DNA from: Nocardioides jishulii
GTDB lineage: Bacteria > Actinomycetota > Actinomycetes > Propionibacteriales > Nocardioidaceae
NCBI RefSeq assembly: GCF_006007965.1
Contig: NZ_CP040748.1
Coordinates: 2,170,001 to 2,234,000 of the forward strand
DNA length: 64,000 bases
Direction of reading: 5' to 3'
A program made the position numbers and the translations under genes. This document shows positions 51,115-59,575 of this stretch, piece by piece. The first letter of the stretch is position 1, and the number at the start of each line of letters is the position of its first letter. The notes under the pieces are model-generated. The model saw only the letters and a program-made list of their open reading frames with translations, was not told the origin of the DNA and did no database searches.

Positions 51115-52602
51115 TCAGTGGTTGACGCGCAGACCCAGCTGCTCGGCGGTCTCGCTCAGCGCCTCGGCGGCGCACTGCGGGTGCTCCGCCAGGCTGATGC
51201 CGTAGGTGCCGATGACCTTCTCCAGCGCCGGCGCCCACTCGTCCATGCGCTCGGGGAAGCAACGGTTGAGGACCTGGAGCATGATCGGCGCGGCGGTCGA
51301 GGCACCCGGGGAAGCGCCCAGGAGACCCGCGATCGAGCCGTCGGCCGCGGTCACGACCTCGGTGCCGAACTGGAGCACGCCGCCCCGACCGGGCACCTTC
51401 TTGATCACCTGGACACGCTGCCCGGCGGTGACCTTCTCCCAGTCCTCCGCGCGCGCCCCGGGGAAGTACTCCCGCAGCGCCCCGAGCTGGCGGTTCTTGG
51501 AGGCCAGGAGCTCCGAGATCAGGTACTTCACCAGGGGGAGGTTGCGGACGCCGACCTGCAGCATCGGGACGAGGTTGTGCAGCCGTACCGACTTGACCAG
51601 GTCGAAGAGCGAGCCGTTCTTGAGGAAGCGAGGGCTGAAGCCGGCGTACGGGCCGAACATGACGGCCGGCTTGCCGTTCACCATGCGGGTGTCGAGGTGC
51701 GGGACCGACATCGGGGGCGCACCGACGGCTGCCTTGCCGTAGACCTTCGCCTGGTGGCGCTCGACGACCTCGGGGGCGGTCGTACGCCAGAACTCGCCGG
51801 AGACGGGGAAGCCACCGAACCCGCGGGCCTCCTCGATGCCCGAGCGCTGCAGCAGCGTGAGCGCCTGGCCGCCCGCGCCCACGAAGACGAACGGGGCGGT
51901 GGCTGCGAACTTGCCCTGCTCGCCCTTGCCACGGACGAGCCAGCCCTCACCGTCACGCTTGATCGTGCGGACCTCAGCGCCGAGGTGGAGCGACACCGCC
52001 CCGGTGTCGACCAGACGGTTGATCATGTGGCGGGTGAGCGCACCGAAGTCGACATCGGTGCCGTCCAGCGAGCGAGTCGCGGCGACCGGCTGCTCCGGGT
52101 CACGGCCGGCCACGAGGAGGGGAGCCCACTCGCCGATCACGGCGGGGTCCTCGGTGTACTCCATGCCTGCAAAGAGCGGGTGACCGTGGAGAGCGTCGTA
52201 GCGCGCCTTGAGGTAGGCGACGTTGTCGGCGCCCCACACGAACGAGATGTGGGGAGTGGGGTGGATGAACGACTCCGGGTCCGGCAGGTGGCCGTTGGCG
52301 ACGAGGAACGACCAGAGCTGACGGCTGACGAGGAACTGCTCGTTGACGTCGATGGCCTTCGACACGTCGACCGAGCCGTCGGGACGCTGCGGCGAGTAGT
52401 TCAGCTCGCAGAGGGCTGCATGTCCGGTGCCGGCGTTGTTCCAAGGGCCCGAGGACTCCTGGGCGAGCTCGTCCAGCCTCTCCACGAGGCCCATGCGCCA
52501 GGTCGGCTCGACCTGGTGCAGGAGCGTGGCAAGCGTGGCGGACATGATGCCGCCTCCCACCAAGATGACGTCGTAGTGGTCGACATTCCCCGGGGTCTTC
52601 AC
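51115..52602 (-). CDS. mqo: Malate:quinone oxidoreductase
   Basis: A membrane-associated FAD enzyme oxidising malate to oxaloacetate with electrons to the quinone pool. 495 residues: the dinucleotide fold YDVILVGGGIMSATLATLL, then ESSGPWNNAGTGHAALCELN, the Mqo signature, and PFVFVGAGGQALTLLQRSGI. GTG 52602 has AGGAGAG upstream. Normal length, apparently intact. Confidence 0.95.
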   Translation of the reverse strand: MKTPGNVDHYDVILVGGGIMSATLATLLHQVEPTWRMGLVERLDELAQESSGPWNNAGTGHAALCELNYSPQRPDGSVDVSKAIDVNEQFLVSRQLWSFLVANGHLPDPESFIHPTPHISFVWGADNVAYLKARYDALHGHPLFAGMEYTEDPAVIGEWAPLLVAGRDPEQPVAATRSLDGTDVDFGALTRHMINRLVDTGAVSLHLGAEVRTIKRDGEGWLVRGKGEQGKFAATAPFVFVGAGGQALTLLQRSGIEEARGFGGFPVSGEFWRTTAPEVVERHQAKVYGKAAVGAPPMSVPHLDTRMVNGKPAVMFGPYAGFSPRFLKNGSLFDLVKSVRLHNLVPMLQVGVRNLPLVKYLISELLASKNRQLGALREYFPGARAEDWEKVTAGQRVQVIKKVPGRGGVLQFGTEVVTAADGSIAGLLGASPGASTAAPIMLQVLNRCFPERMDEWAPALEKVIGTYGISLAEHPQCAAEALSETAEQLGLRVNH

Positions 52603-52920
52603 AAACTCTCCTGGACGGTGTATGCAGGCGCGAACGACTAACCGTGTCACCGGGTTGAAAAGGGCCGAGCGCCACCCCCCTCCCAGAACCCCGAAATTGC
52701 GTGCTGCATCACACTCGGGCCAGCCTTCAGGCGGCCGCGGATGCAGGCAAGCAGCCGTGGCCCGGGCCCATTCCTCAAGACTCCGAGGTCCCACCGACAG
52801 CCCCCGATACCTTAATTTGGGTATGTTGTGTGATACTGCCCACGCTGGACCGGACCTCGGTCCGGACCTGTCCCGCGCGAGCGGGGCACCAACGCGAGTT
52901 GATCCCGCATCTGGAGACAA
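52603..52920. other. Divergent intergenic region mqo / ice-binding protein gene
   Basis: 318 bp without a gene. It contains ATACC-TTAATTTG-GGTAT at 52807-52824, TGATACT at 52831-52837 as a candidate -10 for the rightward gene, and the near-palindrome CCGGACC-TC-GGTCCGG at 52850-52865. These are candidate control sites for the surface-protein gene. Confidence 0.45.
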
Positions 52921-54204
52921 TTGAGCAAGCCGCGCACGACCTCCGCCCGTAGGACTCTGAATGCCTCGACAGGGCTGGGGGTTGCAGCCGCAGGACTCCT
53001 GGTCGTCGGGGCCGCCGTTGCCGCCATGACCCCCGCGTACGCCGCCGACGCCCCGATCGACCTCGGCACGGCCACGACCTTCTCCGCCCTCGCAGGCAGC
53101 ACCGTGACCAACACGGGGCCGTCGAAGCTGAGCGACGACCTCGGACTGTCGCCGGGCTCGTCCATCACCGGGTTTCCCCCCGGCGCCTTCGGCGGCACAC
53201 AACACATCTCTGACGGCGTCGCGAACACGGCCAAGGACGACCTGACGACCGCCTACAACGACGCCGCCGGCCGCCCCACCACGGCCGCAGTCACCGCCGA
53301 TCTCGTCGGGCGGACGCTGACGTCGGGCGTCTACACGGGACCCACCCTGCACCTGACCGGTGCCTTGACGCTCGACGCGCAGGGCGACCCGAACGCGGTC
53401 TTCATCTTTCAGTCCGCCTCCACCCTGGTCACCGCTTCAGGGAGCAGGGTCGAGCTCATCAACGGCGCATCGGCCTGCAACGTCTTCTGGCAGGTCTCCA
53501 GCTCCGCCACCCTCGGCACGAGCAGTGACTTCACGGGGACGATCATGGCCCTCACGTCGATCACGCTGAACAACGACGCCGACGTCGATGGGCGCGTCCT
53601 TGCCCGCAATGGCGCTGTCACTCTGGACAACAACACGATCACCACGCCCAGCTGCGCAGGCGTGGTGACCCCGACGCCCACGCCGACCCCGTCGCCGACC
53701 TCGACGCCCACGCCGACCTCGACGCCCACGCCGACCTCGACGCCCACGCCGACCTCGACGCCGACCCCGACCTCGACCCCGACCCCGACCTCGACCCCGA
53801 CCTCGACGCCGACCCCGACCTCGTCGCCGACCAGCGCTCCCTCGGGCACCCCGACCAGCGCTCCCTCGAGCACCCCGACCAGCGCTCCCTCGAGCACCCC
53901 GACCAGCGCTCCCTCGAGCACCCCGACCAGCGCTCCCTCGAGCACGCCGACCGCGCCCACCGACACGCCGACCGCGCCCACCGGCACGCCGACCGCGCCC
54001 ACCGGCACGCCCTCCGTCCCCACCGACACGCCCTCCGTCCCCACCGGCACCCCCACGATCCCGGTTGGCCATCCGCACACGGGCCTCGGCGGCACACAAC
54101 AGGGCGGCGGGGCATCGCGCATGCTGTTCATCCTCGCCGGACTCGCTGCTGCCGGTGCCGTCGCCGTTCCCACGCTGCGCAAGCGCACGACACGCAGACA
54201 CTGA
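52921..54204 (+). CDS. Ice-binding-type (DUF3494) surface protein with repeat stalk and sortase-like tail
   Basis: 427 residues from TTG 52921 (GGAG 4 nt upstream). Signal peptide 1-42. A DUF3494 beta-helix domain spans about 45-245 ([67 protein letters not shown]). A Pro/Thr/Ser stalk spans about 250-380. The C-terminus is a cell-wall sorting-like tail: HPHTG, hydrophobic [17 protein letters not shown], then [11 protein letters not shown]3494 members bind ice or act as adhesins; here a wall-anchored surface protein is inferred. A class F sortase gene starts 9 bp downstream. Confidence 0.85.
   Translation: MSKPRTTSARRTLNASTGLGVAAAGLLVVGAAVAAMTPAYAADAPIDLGTATTFSALAGSTVTNTGPSKLSDDLGLSPGSSITGFPPGAFGGTQHISDGVANTAKDDLTTAYNDAAGRPTTAAVTADLVGRTLTSGVYTGPTLHLTGALTLDAQGDPNAVFIFQSASTLVTASGSRVELINGASACNVFWQVSSSATLGTSSDFTGTIMALTSITLNNDADVDGRVLARNGAVTLDNNTITTPSCAGVVTPTPTPTPSPTSTPTPTSTPTPTSTPTPTSTPTPTSTPTPTSTPTSTPTPTSSPTSAPSGTPTSAPSSTPTSAPSSTPTSAPSSTPTSAPSSTPTAPTDTPTAPTGTPTAPTGTPSVPTDTPSVPTGTPTIPVGHPHTGLGGTQQGGGASRMLFILAGLAAAGAVAVPTLRKRTTRRH
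53677..54050 (+). repeat. Coding minisatellite in the Pro/Thr/Ser stalk
   Basis: Tandem 18-bp units (core CTCGACGCCCACGCCGAC) at about 53697-53770, shorter CCGACCTCGACC units to 53825, then 24-bp units (AGCGCTCCCTCGAGCACC core) to about 53945, then 21-bp units. All are multiples of 3, so copy-number changes keep the frame and change stalk length. Confidence 0.8.
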
Positions 54205-54213
54205 CCGCATCTG

Positions 54214-54882
54214 ATGCCCGGACCAGCAGGCAGTCACACCGGCGCGGCGCGCACGCCGCTGCGCCGGTGGGTCCTTCCCACCTGTCTCTTCGTGGTCACT
54301 CTCGCCCTGGCCACCGCGGGGATCCTCATCACGCAGGGCGACTCGACAGCAACGCCCGGCAAGGGCCCGGGCCAGGCCACCGTGGCTCCCACTTCCTCAC
54401 CGACGCAGGCCGCCGACGAGGTGGACCTCAGCCGCAGCCCGGTCTCCATCAGCATCGCCGCCATCGACGTGGCCTCCGACCTGGTCCGTCTCGGACTGCA
54501 GTCGGACCGCACCGTCCAAGTACCCGAGGACGCTGACAAGGCCGGGTGGTACGAGCTCGGCGCAGCCCCCGGCCAGGTCGGGTCGGCCGTCATCCTCGGT
54601 CACGTGGACTCCAGCGATGGCCCAGCGGTCTTCCACCGACTCGGAGAACTCGCACCAGGCGCCCGCATCAGGGTGCGCATGGGAACCGGCGACGACGAAG
54701 TCTTCGCAGTGTCCCGCGTCGAGACGGTACGCAATGCCGATTTCCCGGCGGCCGAGGTCTACGCGTCCCATGGCCGCCCCACGTTGACTCTGGTCACGTG
54801 CGGCGGCGAGTACGACAGGGCCCGCGGCGGCTACCAGTCCAACGTCATCGTCTACAGCGAGCGCGTGGAGGCGCACCGCTGA
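54214..54882 (+). CDS. Class F sortase
   Basis: 222 residues: one N-terminal transmembrane helix (about 18-41), a Thr/Pro linker, and a sortase domain with catalytic His130 (VILGHVDSS), Cys196 (LTLVTCGGEYD) and Arg204 (ARGGYQSN). Class F enzymes are typical of actinomycetes and join surface proteins to the wall. It lies 9 bp behind the DUF3494 protein with its sorting-like tail, which is the obvious substrate. It ends before a hairpin terminator. Confidence 0.9.
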   Translation: MPGPAGSHTGAARTPLRRWVLPTCLFVVTLALATAGILITQGDSTATPGKGPGQATVAPTSSPTQAADEVDLSRSPVSISIAAIDVASDLVRLGLQSDRTVQVPEDADKAGWYELGAAPGQVGSAVILGHVDSSDGPAVFHRLGELAPGARIRVRMGTGDDEVFAVSRVETVRNADFPAAEVYASHGRPTLTLVTCGGEYDRARGGYQSNVIVYSERVEAHR

Positions 54883-54891
54883 CCACCACCG

Positions 54892-54913
54892 CCTGCGCCC
54901 CGGCGAGCGCAGG
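54892..54913. terminator. Terminator after sortase gene
   Basis: CCTGCGC-CCCGGCGA-GCGCAGG, a perfect 7-bp stem between the convergent sortase and SRPBCC genes. Confidence 0.5.
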
Positions 54914-54943
54914 CCCGTGGCCAGCGTTCCCGCGATCCAATGG

Positions 54944-55429
54944 TCAGGCGACCAAGTCGTCGATCTGGTTGATGGCCGTGGTCGAGCCTTCGACCACCCC
55001 CATGTCGAGGACCTTCTGCAGCGCTTCGGCGGAGGCGTAGGTGCCGACGTACGTGGCCCGCGTCCCACCGTCGTGCTCGACGAAGGAGAAGACGTTGGCG
55101 CTCTCGGGCAGGTCGGGGTTCTTGGTGAACTTCTCGTCGAGGGCGAATCCGTCGATGAGGGTGAAGCTGTGGGGCTCATCGACCTCCTGGACCTCCCAGT
55201 AGCCGTAGTACCGATCTCCCTCGGGGCCGGTCATGTAGTAGTTCATCCGGCCTCCGGGGGTCAGGTCATGGTCGACGAAGGTCGCCGGATAGGTCGGCGG
55301 ACCCCAGACCCGCTCGAGCTGGCGGGGGTCGGCGTACACCTCCCAGATGCGCTTCGGCGGGGCGGCGAACTCGGCGACGATGGTGATGGTCCTTGCTCCG
55401 AGGTCGTGCGAGACGTCGGTGACGGGCAT
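54944..55429 (-). CDS. SRPBCC/AHSA1-domain protein
   Basis: 161 residues of the START-like AHSA1 fold: the N-terminal strand ITIVAEFAAPPKRIWEVYAD followed by WGPPTYPATFVDHDLTPGGRM and GYWEVQEVDEP. Members bind hydrophobic ligands; many unnamed actinobacterial copies follow an ArsR regulator, as here (5 bp after the regulator's stop). ATG 55429 has AGGAGG 10 nt upstream, inside the arsR-like gene. Confidence 0.88.
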   Translation of the reverse strand: MPVTDVSHDLGARTITIVAEFAAPPKRIWEVYADPRQLERVWGPPTYPATFVDHDLTPGGRMNYYMTGPEGDRYYGYWEVQEVDEPHSFTLIDGFALDEKFTKNPDLPESANVFSFVEHDGGTRATYVGTYASAEALQKVLDMGVVEGSTTAINQIDDLVA

Positions 55430-55434
55430 GGCGA

Positions 55435-55809
55435 TCAGTCCTCCTGCGTGGGGCGCCGGGGCGGCGCCGACGAGTGGTCGAGCTCCGGCTCGGCGATGAG
55501 TTCGTCGATCCGGGAGATGCGGCCCCGCCAGAGGGACTCCAGCTCGGTGAGCATCTCGCCCACCGACCGCACCGCTGCCACGTCGCCGCTGGCCAGGGCC
55601 TCGCGCCCCTGCCGACGCTTGGTCAGCAGGCCGGCCCTCTCCAGTACGGCGACGTGCTTCTGCACCGCGGCGAAACTCATGTCGTAGGACGCCGCGAGCG
55701 CCGAGACGGAGTGCTCCCCCGCCAGCACCCGGCGCAGGATGTCGCGCCGCGTGCGGTCGGAGAGCGCGTGGAACCACGCGTCGGCGCGATCCTCTTCCGT
55801 CTCGTTCAC
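55435..55809 (-). CDS. ArsR-family winged-helix regulator
   Basis: 124 residues with the ArsR HTH: FHALSDRTRRDILRRVLAGE, SVSALAASYDMSFAAVQKHV, AVLERAGLLTKRRQGRE. No metal-binding Cys pair, so it is probably of the metal-independent subgroup paired with AHSA1 proteins. GTG 55809 with TTGGAGGC upstream. An 18-bp inverted repeat 11 bp upstream is the likely autoregulatory operator. Confidence 0.9.
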   Translation of the reverse strand: MNETEEDRADAWFHALSDRTRRDILRRVLAGEHSVSALAASYDMSFAAVQKHVAVLERAGLLTKRRQGREALASGDVAAVRSVGEMLTELESLWRGRISRIDELIAEPELDHSSAPPRRPTQED

Positions 55810-55819
55810 GCCTCCAACC

Positions 55820-55837
55820 TACAACCGATCAGTTGTA
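55820..55837. promoter_or_regulatory. Operator candidate for the ArsR-type regulator
   Basis: TACAAC-CGATCA-GTTGTA, a perfect 6-bp inverted repeat 11 bp upstream of the regulator start; suitable for binding a dimeric winged-helix protein over the promoter. Confidence 0.6.
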
Positions 55838-56041
55838 TGTCGTCAAGGGCCTGGGTGGTCGGGTCGGCCCGCGAAGCTCTCAGCAGCGCCGCAGACGCAT
55901 CGCACGATTTGGGGAAATCGCTGTCGGCATCAGCGCCTGACCCGCCTGAAACGCCGTCCTGGGCCAGGGCAAGAACGCTCTTGATGTGTGGCGCGTCACT
56001 GGGCGGGTAGGGGATTGGTTCCCGCCACCGCAGGAGGAAAT

Positions 56042-56788
56042 ATGAGCAGCACCAACTTCGGCAGCACCAGTTCCACCACGGACGAGGCCAAGGCCCAGGC
56101 CAGCAACCTTGCCGGGACCAGCCGCGAGGAGGCGGCCAACGTCGCAGCCGAGGCCAAGGCCCAGGCACGCAACGTCCTCGACGACGCCCGGACCATGATC
56201 GACGGGCAGACCCGCTCGCAGCGCGACCGCCTGGTCGAGACTGCGCGGAGCGTCAGCGAGGACCTCGAGCAGATGGCCGAGTCCGGACCCGACGGCGTGG
56301 CCGGTGACGTCGCCCGTCAGGTCGCCGGCACGATCCGTTCGCTCGGCGAGCACCTCGACGGCCGCGAGCCCAGCGACCTCCTGGAGGACGTACGCGACTT
56401 CGCCCGCCGTCGGCCCGGCGTCTTCCTGCTCGGGGCGCTGGGAGCCGGCGTCGCCTTCGGGCGCCTGGCCCGCGGCGCCAAGGACGCGAAGAGCTCGTCG
56501 AGCGCCCAACCGGCCGGCTCCGCCCGGCCCACCTCGCTCACCGCACCGAGCGGCGCCACCCCGGCGTACGACGCCAGCCCGGCGCAGGGGTACGCGTCCA
56601 GCACCCCGGCCACACCCACCACGGGAGCCCCGACCCCCGGTCTGCGGACCTCGGGCGTGGGAGGTGGCACCGGCACGAGCACCGTCCTGCCTGACGAGGG
56701 TGGGACCACGCCTCATGGCGACCCGTTCGCGTCGGGTGAGCCCTCCGACACCCCGATCGGTGACGACACGGAGAGGAGACTCCCGTGA
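56042..56788 (+). CDS. Membrane-associated protein, first gene of a holin-X/DUF3618 operon
   Basis: 248 residues: an amphipathic helical N-terminal half rich in Ala/Glu/Lys (EEAANVAAEAKAQARNVLDD), a short hydrophobic segment at about 136-151 (VFLLGALGAGVAFGRLA), and a disordered Ser/Pro/Thr/Gly tail. AGGAGGAAAT before the ATG. No catalytic motif; family not recognised. The stop overlaps the next start (GTGA). The operon looks like envelope-associated structural proteins. Confidence 0.75.
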   Translation: MSSTNFGSTSSTTDEAKAQASNLAGTSREEAANVAAEAKAQARNVLDDARTMIDGQTRSQRDRLVETARSVSEDLEQMAESGPDGVAGDVARQVAGTIRSLGEHLDGREPSDLLEDVRDFARRRPGVFLLGALGAGVAFGRLARGAKDAKSSSSAQPAGSARPTSLTAPSGATPAYDASPAQGYASSTPATPTTGAPTPGLRTSGVGGGTGTSTVLPDEGGTTPHGDPFASGEPSDTPIGDDTERRLP

Positions 56789-57198
56789 GCGACCTCGGTC
56801 CTGGGCTCAACGACCCGGGCGAGACCCGTTCGCTGGGTGCGATCGTCGGTGACATCTCTGCCGACCTGAGTGCCCTCGTCCGGCAGGAGATGGAGCTGGC
56901 CCGCACCGAGCTGAAGCAGGAGGCGCGACGCGTCGGCAAGGGAGCAGGGATGCTCGGCGGTGCAGGCATCGCCGGTCTCCTCACGCTCTTGTTCCTCTCC
57001 CTGGCGCTGGTCTACCTGCTCGACAACTGGATGCCCACGGAGCTCTCGGCGTTGATCGTCGGTCTCCTGTGGGCCGTCGTCGCGGCCGTGCTCGCCATGA
57101 GAGGTCGCAAGGAGATCCAGGAAGCAGACCCGCAGCTGCCCCAGACGCAGCAGAGCTTGAAGGAGGACGTCCAATGGGCGAAGGAACAGAAGAACTGA
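56785..57198 (+). CDS. Actinobacterial holin-X family (phage holin-like) membrane protein
   Basis: 137 residues: SLGAIVGDISADLSALVRQE and MELARTELKQEARRVGKGAG, then two transmembrane helices (about 58-80 and 85-106) and a charged tail, the layout of the Phage_holin_3_6/holin-X family. Despite the name these are common chromosomal proteins with DUF3618 neighbours, not evidence of a prophage. Overlaps both neighbours. Confidence 0.88.
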   Translation: MSDLGPGLNDPGETRSLGAIVGDISADLSALVRQEMELARTELKQEARRVGKGAGMLGGAGIAGLLTLLFLSLALVYLLDNWMPTELSALIVGLLWAVVAAVLAMRGRKEIQEADPQLPQTQQSLKEDVQWAKEQKN

Positions 57199-57809
57199 GG
57201 ACCCCCGGCTCCACGACGCCGGAACTGAGCGACGAGGACCGTCGGGCAGCCGAGATCAACCGAGACATCGAGCGCACCCGCGCCAACCTCGGCCAGAACC
57301 TCGACGAGCTGGGCGACAAGATCAGCCCGAGCCAGGTCATGACGCGGCAGAAACAGGCCGCCAGGAACAGGTTGGTCGGGATGAAGGAGAGGGTCATGGG
57401 TTCGGCTTCCCAGGCGGGCAGCTCCGTCAGTGACTCCGCGTCGGGTGCGGCGCAGGGCGTCAGCGACACCGCCACCGGTGCCGTGCAGAGCGTCCAGGCG
57501 AAGGCCGAGGGCAACCCGCTCGCCGCTGGCGTGATCGCCTTCGGCGCCGGCATGCTCCTCTCGTCGCTCCTGCCGTCGACCCGTGTCGAGCAGAGGGTGG
57601 CCCAACAGGGTCTCGACGCGGCCAAGGAGCACGGCCAGCCGGTGGTGGACGAGGCGAAGTCGCTCGCGTCCGACATGGGTGCCCAGCTGAAGGAGACCGC
57701 AGCGACGGGAGCCGAGGAGGTGAGGACCTCGGCGCAGGAGTCCGCCCAGCACCTCAAGGACGAGGGGCGCGACTCCGCCCAGAAGGTCAAGGACCAGCAA
57801 TCGAGCTGA
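57174..57809 (+). CDS. DUF3618 domain protein
   Basis: 211 residues. The DUF3618 signature AAEINRDIERTRANLGQNLD followed by ELGDKISPSQV (about 23-53), then a helical Ala/Ser/Gln-rich region, one hydrophobic segment near 125-137 (AAGVIAFGAGMLLSSLLP) and an amphipathic tail. AGGAGG precedes ATG 57174, which lies 25 bp inside the previous gene. Function unknown; a membrane-tethered helical protein. Confidence 0.88.
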   Translation: MGEGTEELRTPGSTTPELSDEDRRAAEINRDIERTRANLGQNLDELGDKISPSQVMTRQKQAARNRLVGMKERVMGSASQAGSSVSDSASGAAQGVSDTATGAVQSVQAKAEGNPLAAGVIAFGAGMLLSSLLPSTRVEQRVAQQGLDAAKEHGQPVVDEAKSLASDMGAQLKETAATGAEEVRTSAQESAQHLKDEGRDSAQKVKDQQSS

Positions 57810-57829
57810 CGACGTCGGCCGCGCACGAC

Positions 57830-57860
57830 GGCCCGCCTCCCGTACCTCGGGAGGTGGGCC
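57830..57860 (+). terminator. Terminator of the holin-X/DUF3618 operon
   Basis: GGCCCGCCTCCCG pairs with CGGGAGGTGGGCC (one G-T wobble) around a 5-nt loop, 20 bp after the stop. Confidence 0.85.
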
Positions 57861-57933
57861 GTTCGCCGCGCCCCACCCGAATCCCCCAGAACCCTCGTGA
57901 CGTCGTCGCCGCCGAGTGGCACACTGCTGAGGT

Positions 57934-58302
57934 ATGGCTCTGGCACGCACACGCTCCGTCGTCCTGGACTGCCCTGATCCTCGGGCACTCGCCGACTTCT
58001 ACACCTCGCTGCTCGGAGGCGAGGTCATCTACGCCGAGGACGACTGGGTCACCGCCCAGATCGGCGGCTGGCGTATGGGATTCCAGCTGGCGGAAGACTT
58101 CGAGGCCCCCACCTGGCCCACCGGCGTACGCCCGCAACAGCTCCACCTCGACCTGACGGTGGACGACGTGGACGCGGTCGAGCCGGAGGTGCTCGCACTG
58201 GGGGCCACCAAGCACGCCGTCCAGCCGGGTGAGGATGCGGGCGACCCGTTCCGGGTCTACCTCGACCCCGTCGGCCACCCCTTCTGCCTCTGCTGGGACT
58301 GA
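57934..58302 (+). CDS. VOC/glyoxalase-like protein
   Basis: 122 residues of the vicinal-oxygen-chelate fold: RSVVLDCPDPRALADFYTSL, LHLDLTVDDVDAVEPEVLAL, and the closing DPVGHPFCLCWD typical of actinobacterial glyoxalase-like paralogues. The substrate is unknown. A CACACT box 8 nt before the ATG suggests a leaderless start. Confidence 0.88.
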   Translation: MALARTRSVVLDCPDPRALADFYTSLLGGEVIYAEDDWVTAQIGGWRMGFQLAEDFEAPTWPTGVRPQQLHLDLTVDDVDAVEPEVLALGATKHAVQPGEDAGDPFRVYLDPVGHPFCLCWD

Positions 58303-58321
58303 CAGGGAGGGCGCCGAGGCA

Positions 58322-58756
58322 TCAGTCCTCGATCAGCGCCGTGCCCTCACGCCGCTTCGCCTCGAGGCCGTCGCGCATGACCCGGAGCACCTCGGGAGGG
58401 TGGCCGACCCAGTTGTTGATCTCGCCGATCACGCGCAGGGGCGACCGGGTCCTGAAGGATTGCGTCGGGTTGCCCGGAAACTTCTTGTCGGTGACGTTGG
58501 GGTCGTCCTCGAACTCGCCCGTGGGCTCGACCAGGTAGATGCGCCCCCGGCCCTCCCCCACGGCGAGCTCGGCCCCCCACGTCGCGGCGTCCAGGGTGGC
58601 GGTGAAGTAGACGTAGTTCATCGCCCGGCCCGCCTCGAAGTTCGACTCGCGGCCCGGTACCACCAAGTCACCGGTCGCCAGGTCGGCCTTCGTGCCGTGC
58701 AGGTAGACGCCCTCGGCGTAGGTCTCGAACGCCACCGGCTCCCGTGCTTCCCCCAT
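58322..58756 (-). CDS. arr: Rifamycin ADP-ribosyltransferase, Arr family
   Basis: 144 residues. Inactivates rifamycins by ADP-ribosylation using NAD+ in characterised homologues. Arr hallmarks: VYLHGTKADLATGDLVVPG, YVYFTATLDAATWGAELAVG, GRIYLVEPTGEFEDDPN, and DKKFPGNPTQSFRTRSPLRV. Full length for the family with His20 intact, so intrinsic rifampicin resistance is predicted. TACGCT lies 7 nt before ATG 58756 (leaderless). No mobile-element context. Confidence 0.93.
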   Translation of the reverse strand: MGEAREPVAFETYAEGVYLHGTKADLATGDLVVPGRESNFEAGRAMNYVYFTATLDAATWGAELAVGEGRGRIYLVEPTGEFEDDPNVTDKKFPGNPTQSFRTRSPLRVIGEINNWVGHPPEVLRVMRDGLEAKRREGTALIED

Positions 58757-58797
58757 GCCACCGAGCGTAGCGAGACGTCGGCGCGACGGCACTCCCC

Positions 58798-59532
58798 TCA
58801 GATCACGTGTCCGCCGTTGACCGTGATGCGCTGCCCCGTGAGGAAGCTGCCACCCTCCGAGAGCAGGTGCGCCACCGTCGCGGCAACGTCATCGGGGGTT
58901 CCCATGCGTCGCAGCGGCACCTCGGCTGCGTACGCGGTGGGGTCGACGCCGGCGTGCCGCTCGACGGGGATCCAGCCGGGCTGGACGAGATTGACCGTGA
59001 TCCCATCGGGACCGAGCTCCTTCGCCCAGACCTTGGTCAACCCGATCTGGGCGCTCTTGGCGGCCACGTAGGCCGACATGTGCGGGGTCGCCCGGTCGGC
59101 GAGGTCGGAGCCGATCAGGACGATCCGACCGCCGCCTGCGGTCCGCATGCTCGGCAGGGCTGCCCGAACGAGCAGGGTGGGACTCTTGACGAAGAACTCG
59201 AGCTGGTCGAGATGGTCCCGCCAGGTCAGGTCGTCCAGGCTGATCTCGGGATGGGGTCCGGTGGCGTTGGCGACCACGGCCGTGACCGGACCCAGCGCAT
59301 GTTCGACGTCAGCGACGAGGGCAGCGACACCCTCCTCACTGACGACGTCCGCCGCGAAGGACCCGGCGACGCCGCCCGCCTCCCGGATGCGACGCACGAC
59401 GGATTCCGCGCCGTCACGTCCCCGGAGGTAGTTGACTGCGACCGGCCACCCGTCGGCAGCCAGCCGTTGGGCGATCGCGGCGCCGAGGCCGCGCGACGCA
59501 CCGGTGACGACAGCGACGCCCGGGAGACCCAT
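58798..59532 (-). CDS. Short-chain dehydrogenase/reductase (FabG-like)
   Basis: A 244-residue classical SDR: cofactor motif TGASRGLG (about 10-17), NATGPH in place of the usual NNAG, and the catalytic Ser/Tyr/Lys in GSDLADRATPHMSAYVAAKS (Y-x3-K). The C-terminus LTGQRITVNGGHVI is typical. The substrate is unknown. TAGGGT lies 6 nt before the ATG. Confidence 0.92.
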   Translation of the reverse strand: MGLPGVAVVTGASRGLGAAIAQRLAADGWPVAVNYLRGRDGAESVVRRIREAGGVAGSFAADVVSEEGVAALVADVEHALGPVTAVVANATGPHPEISLDDLTWRDHLDQLEFFVKSPTLLVRAALPSMRTAGGGRIVLIGSDLADRATPHMSAYVAAKSAQIGLTKVWAKELGPDGITVNLVQPGWIPVERHAGVDPTAYAAEVPLRRMGTPDDVAATVAHLLSEGGSFLTGQRITVNGGHVI

Positions 59533-59575
59533 GCGGTCACCCTACGCACGTGGGTCGCCCGGGCGCGGGACGTCG

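Noticed and set aside
53677..54050. CRISPR-like tandem repeats
   Set aside because: Repeats are contiguous, lack spacers, and encode an in-frame Pro/Thr/Ser stalk.
56785..57198. Prophage indicated by a holin gene
   Set aside because: The holin-X/DUF3618 pair is a common chromosomal operon in actinomycetes and no other phage genes are present.
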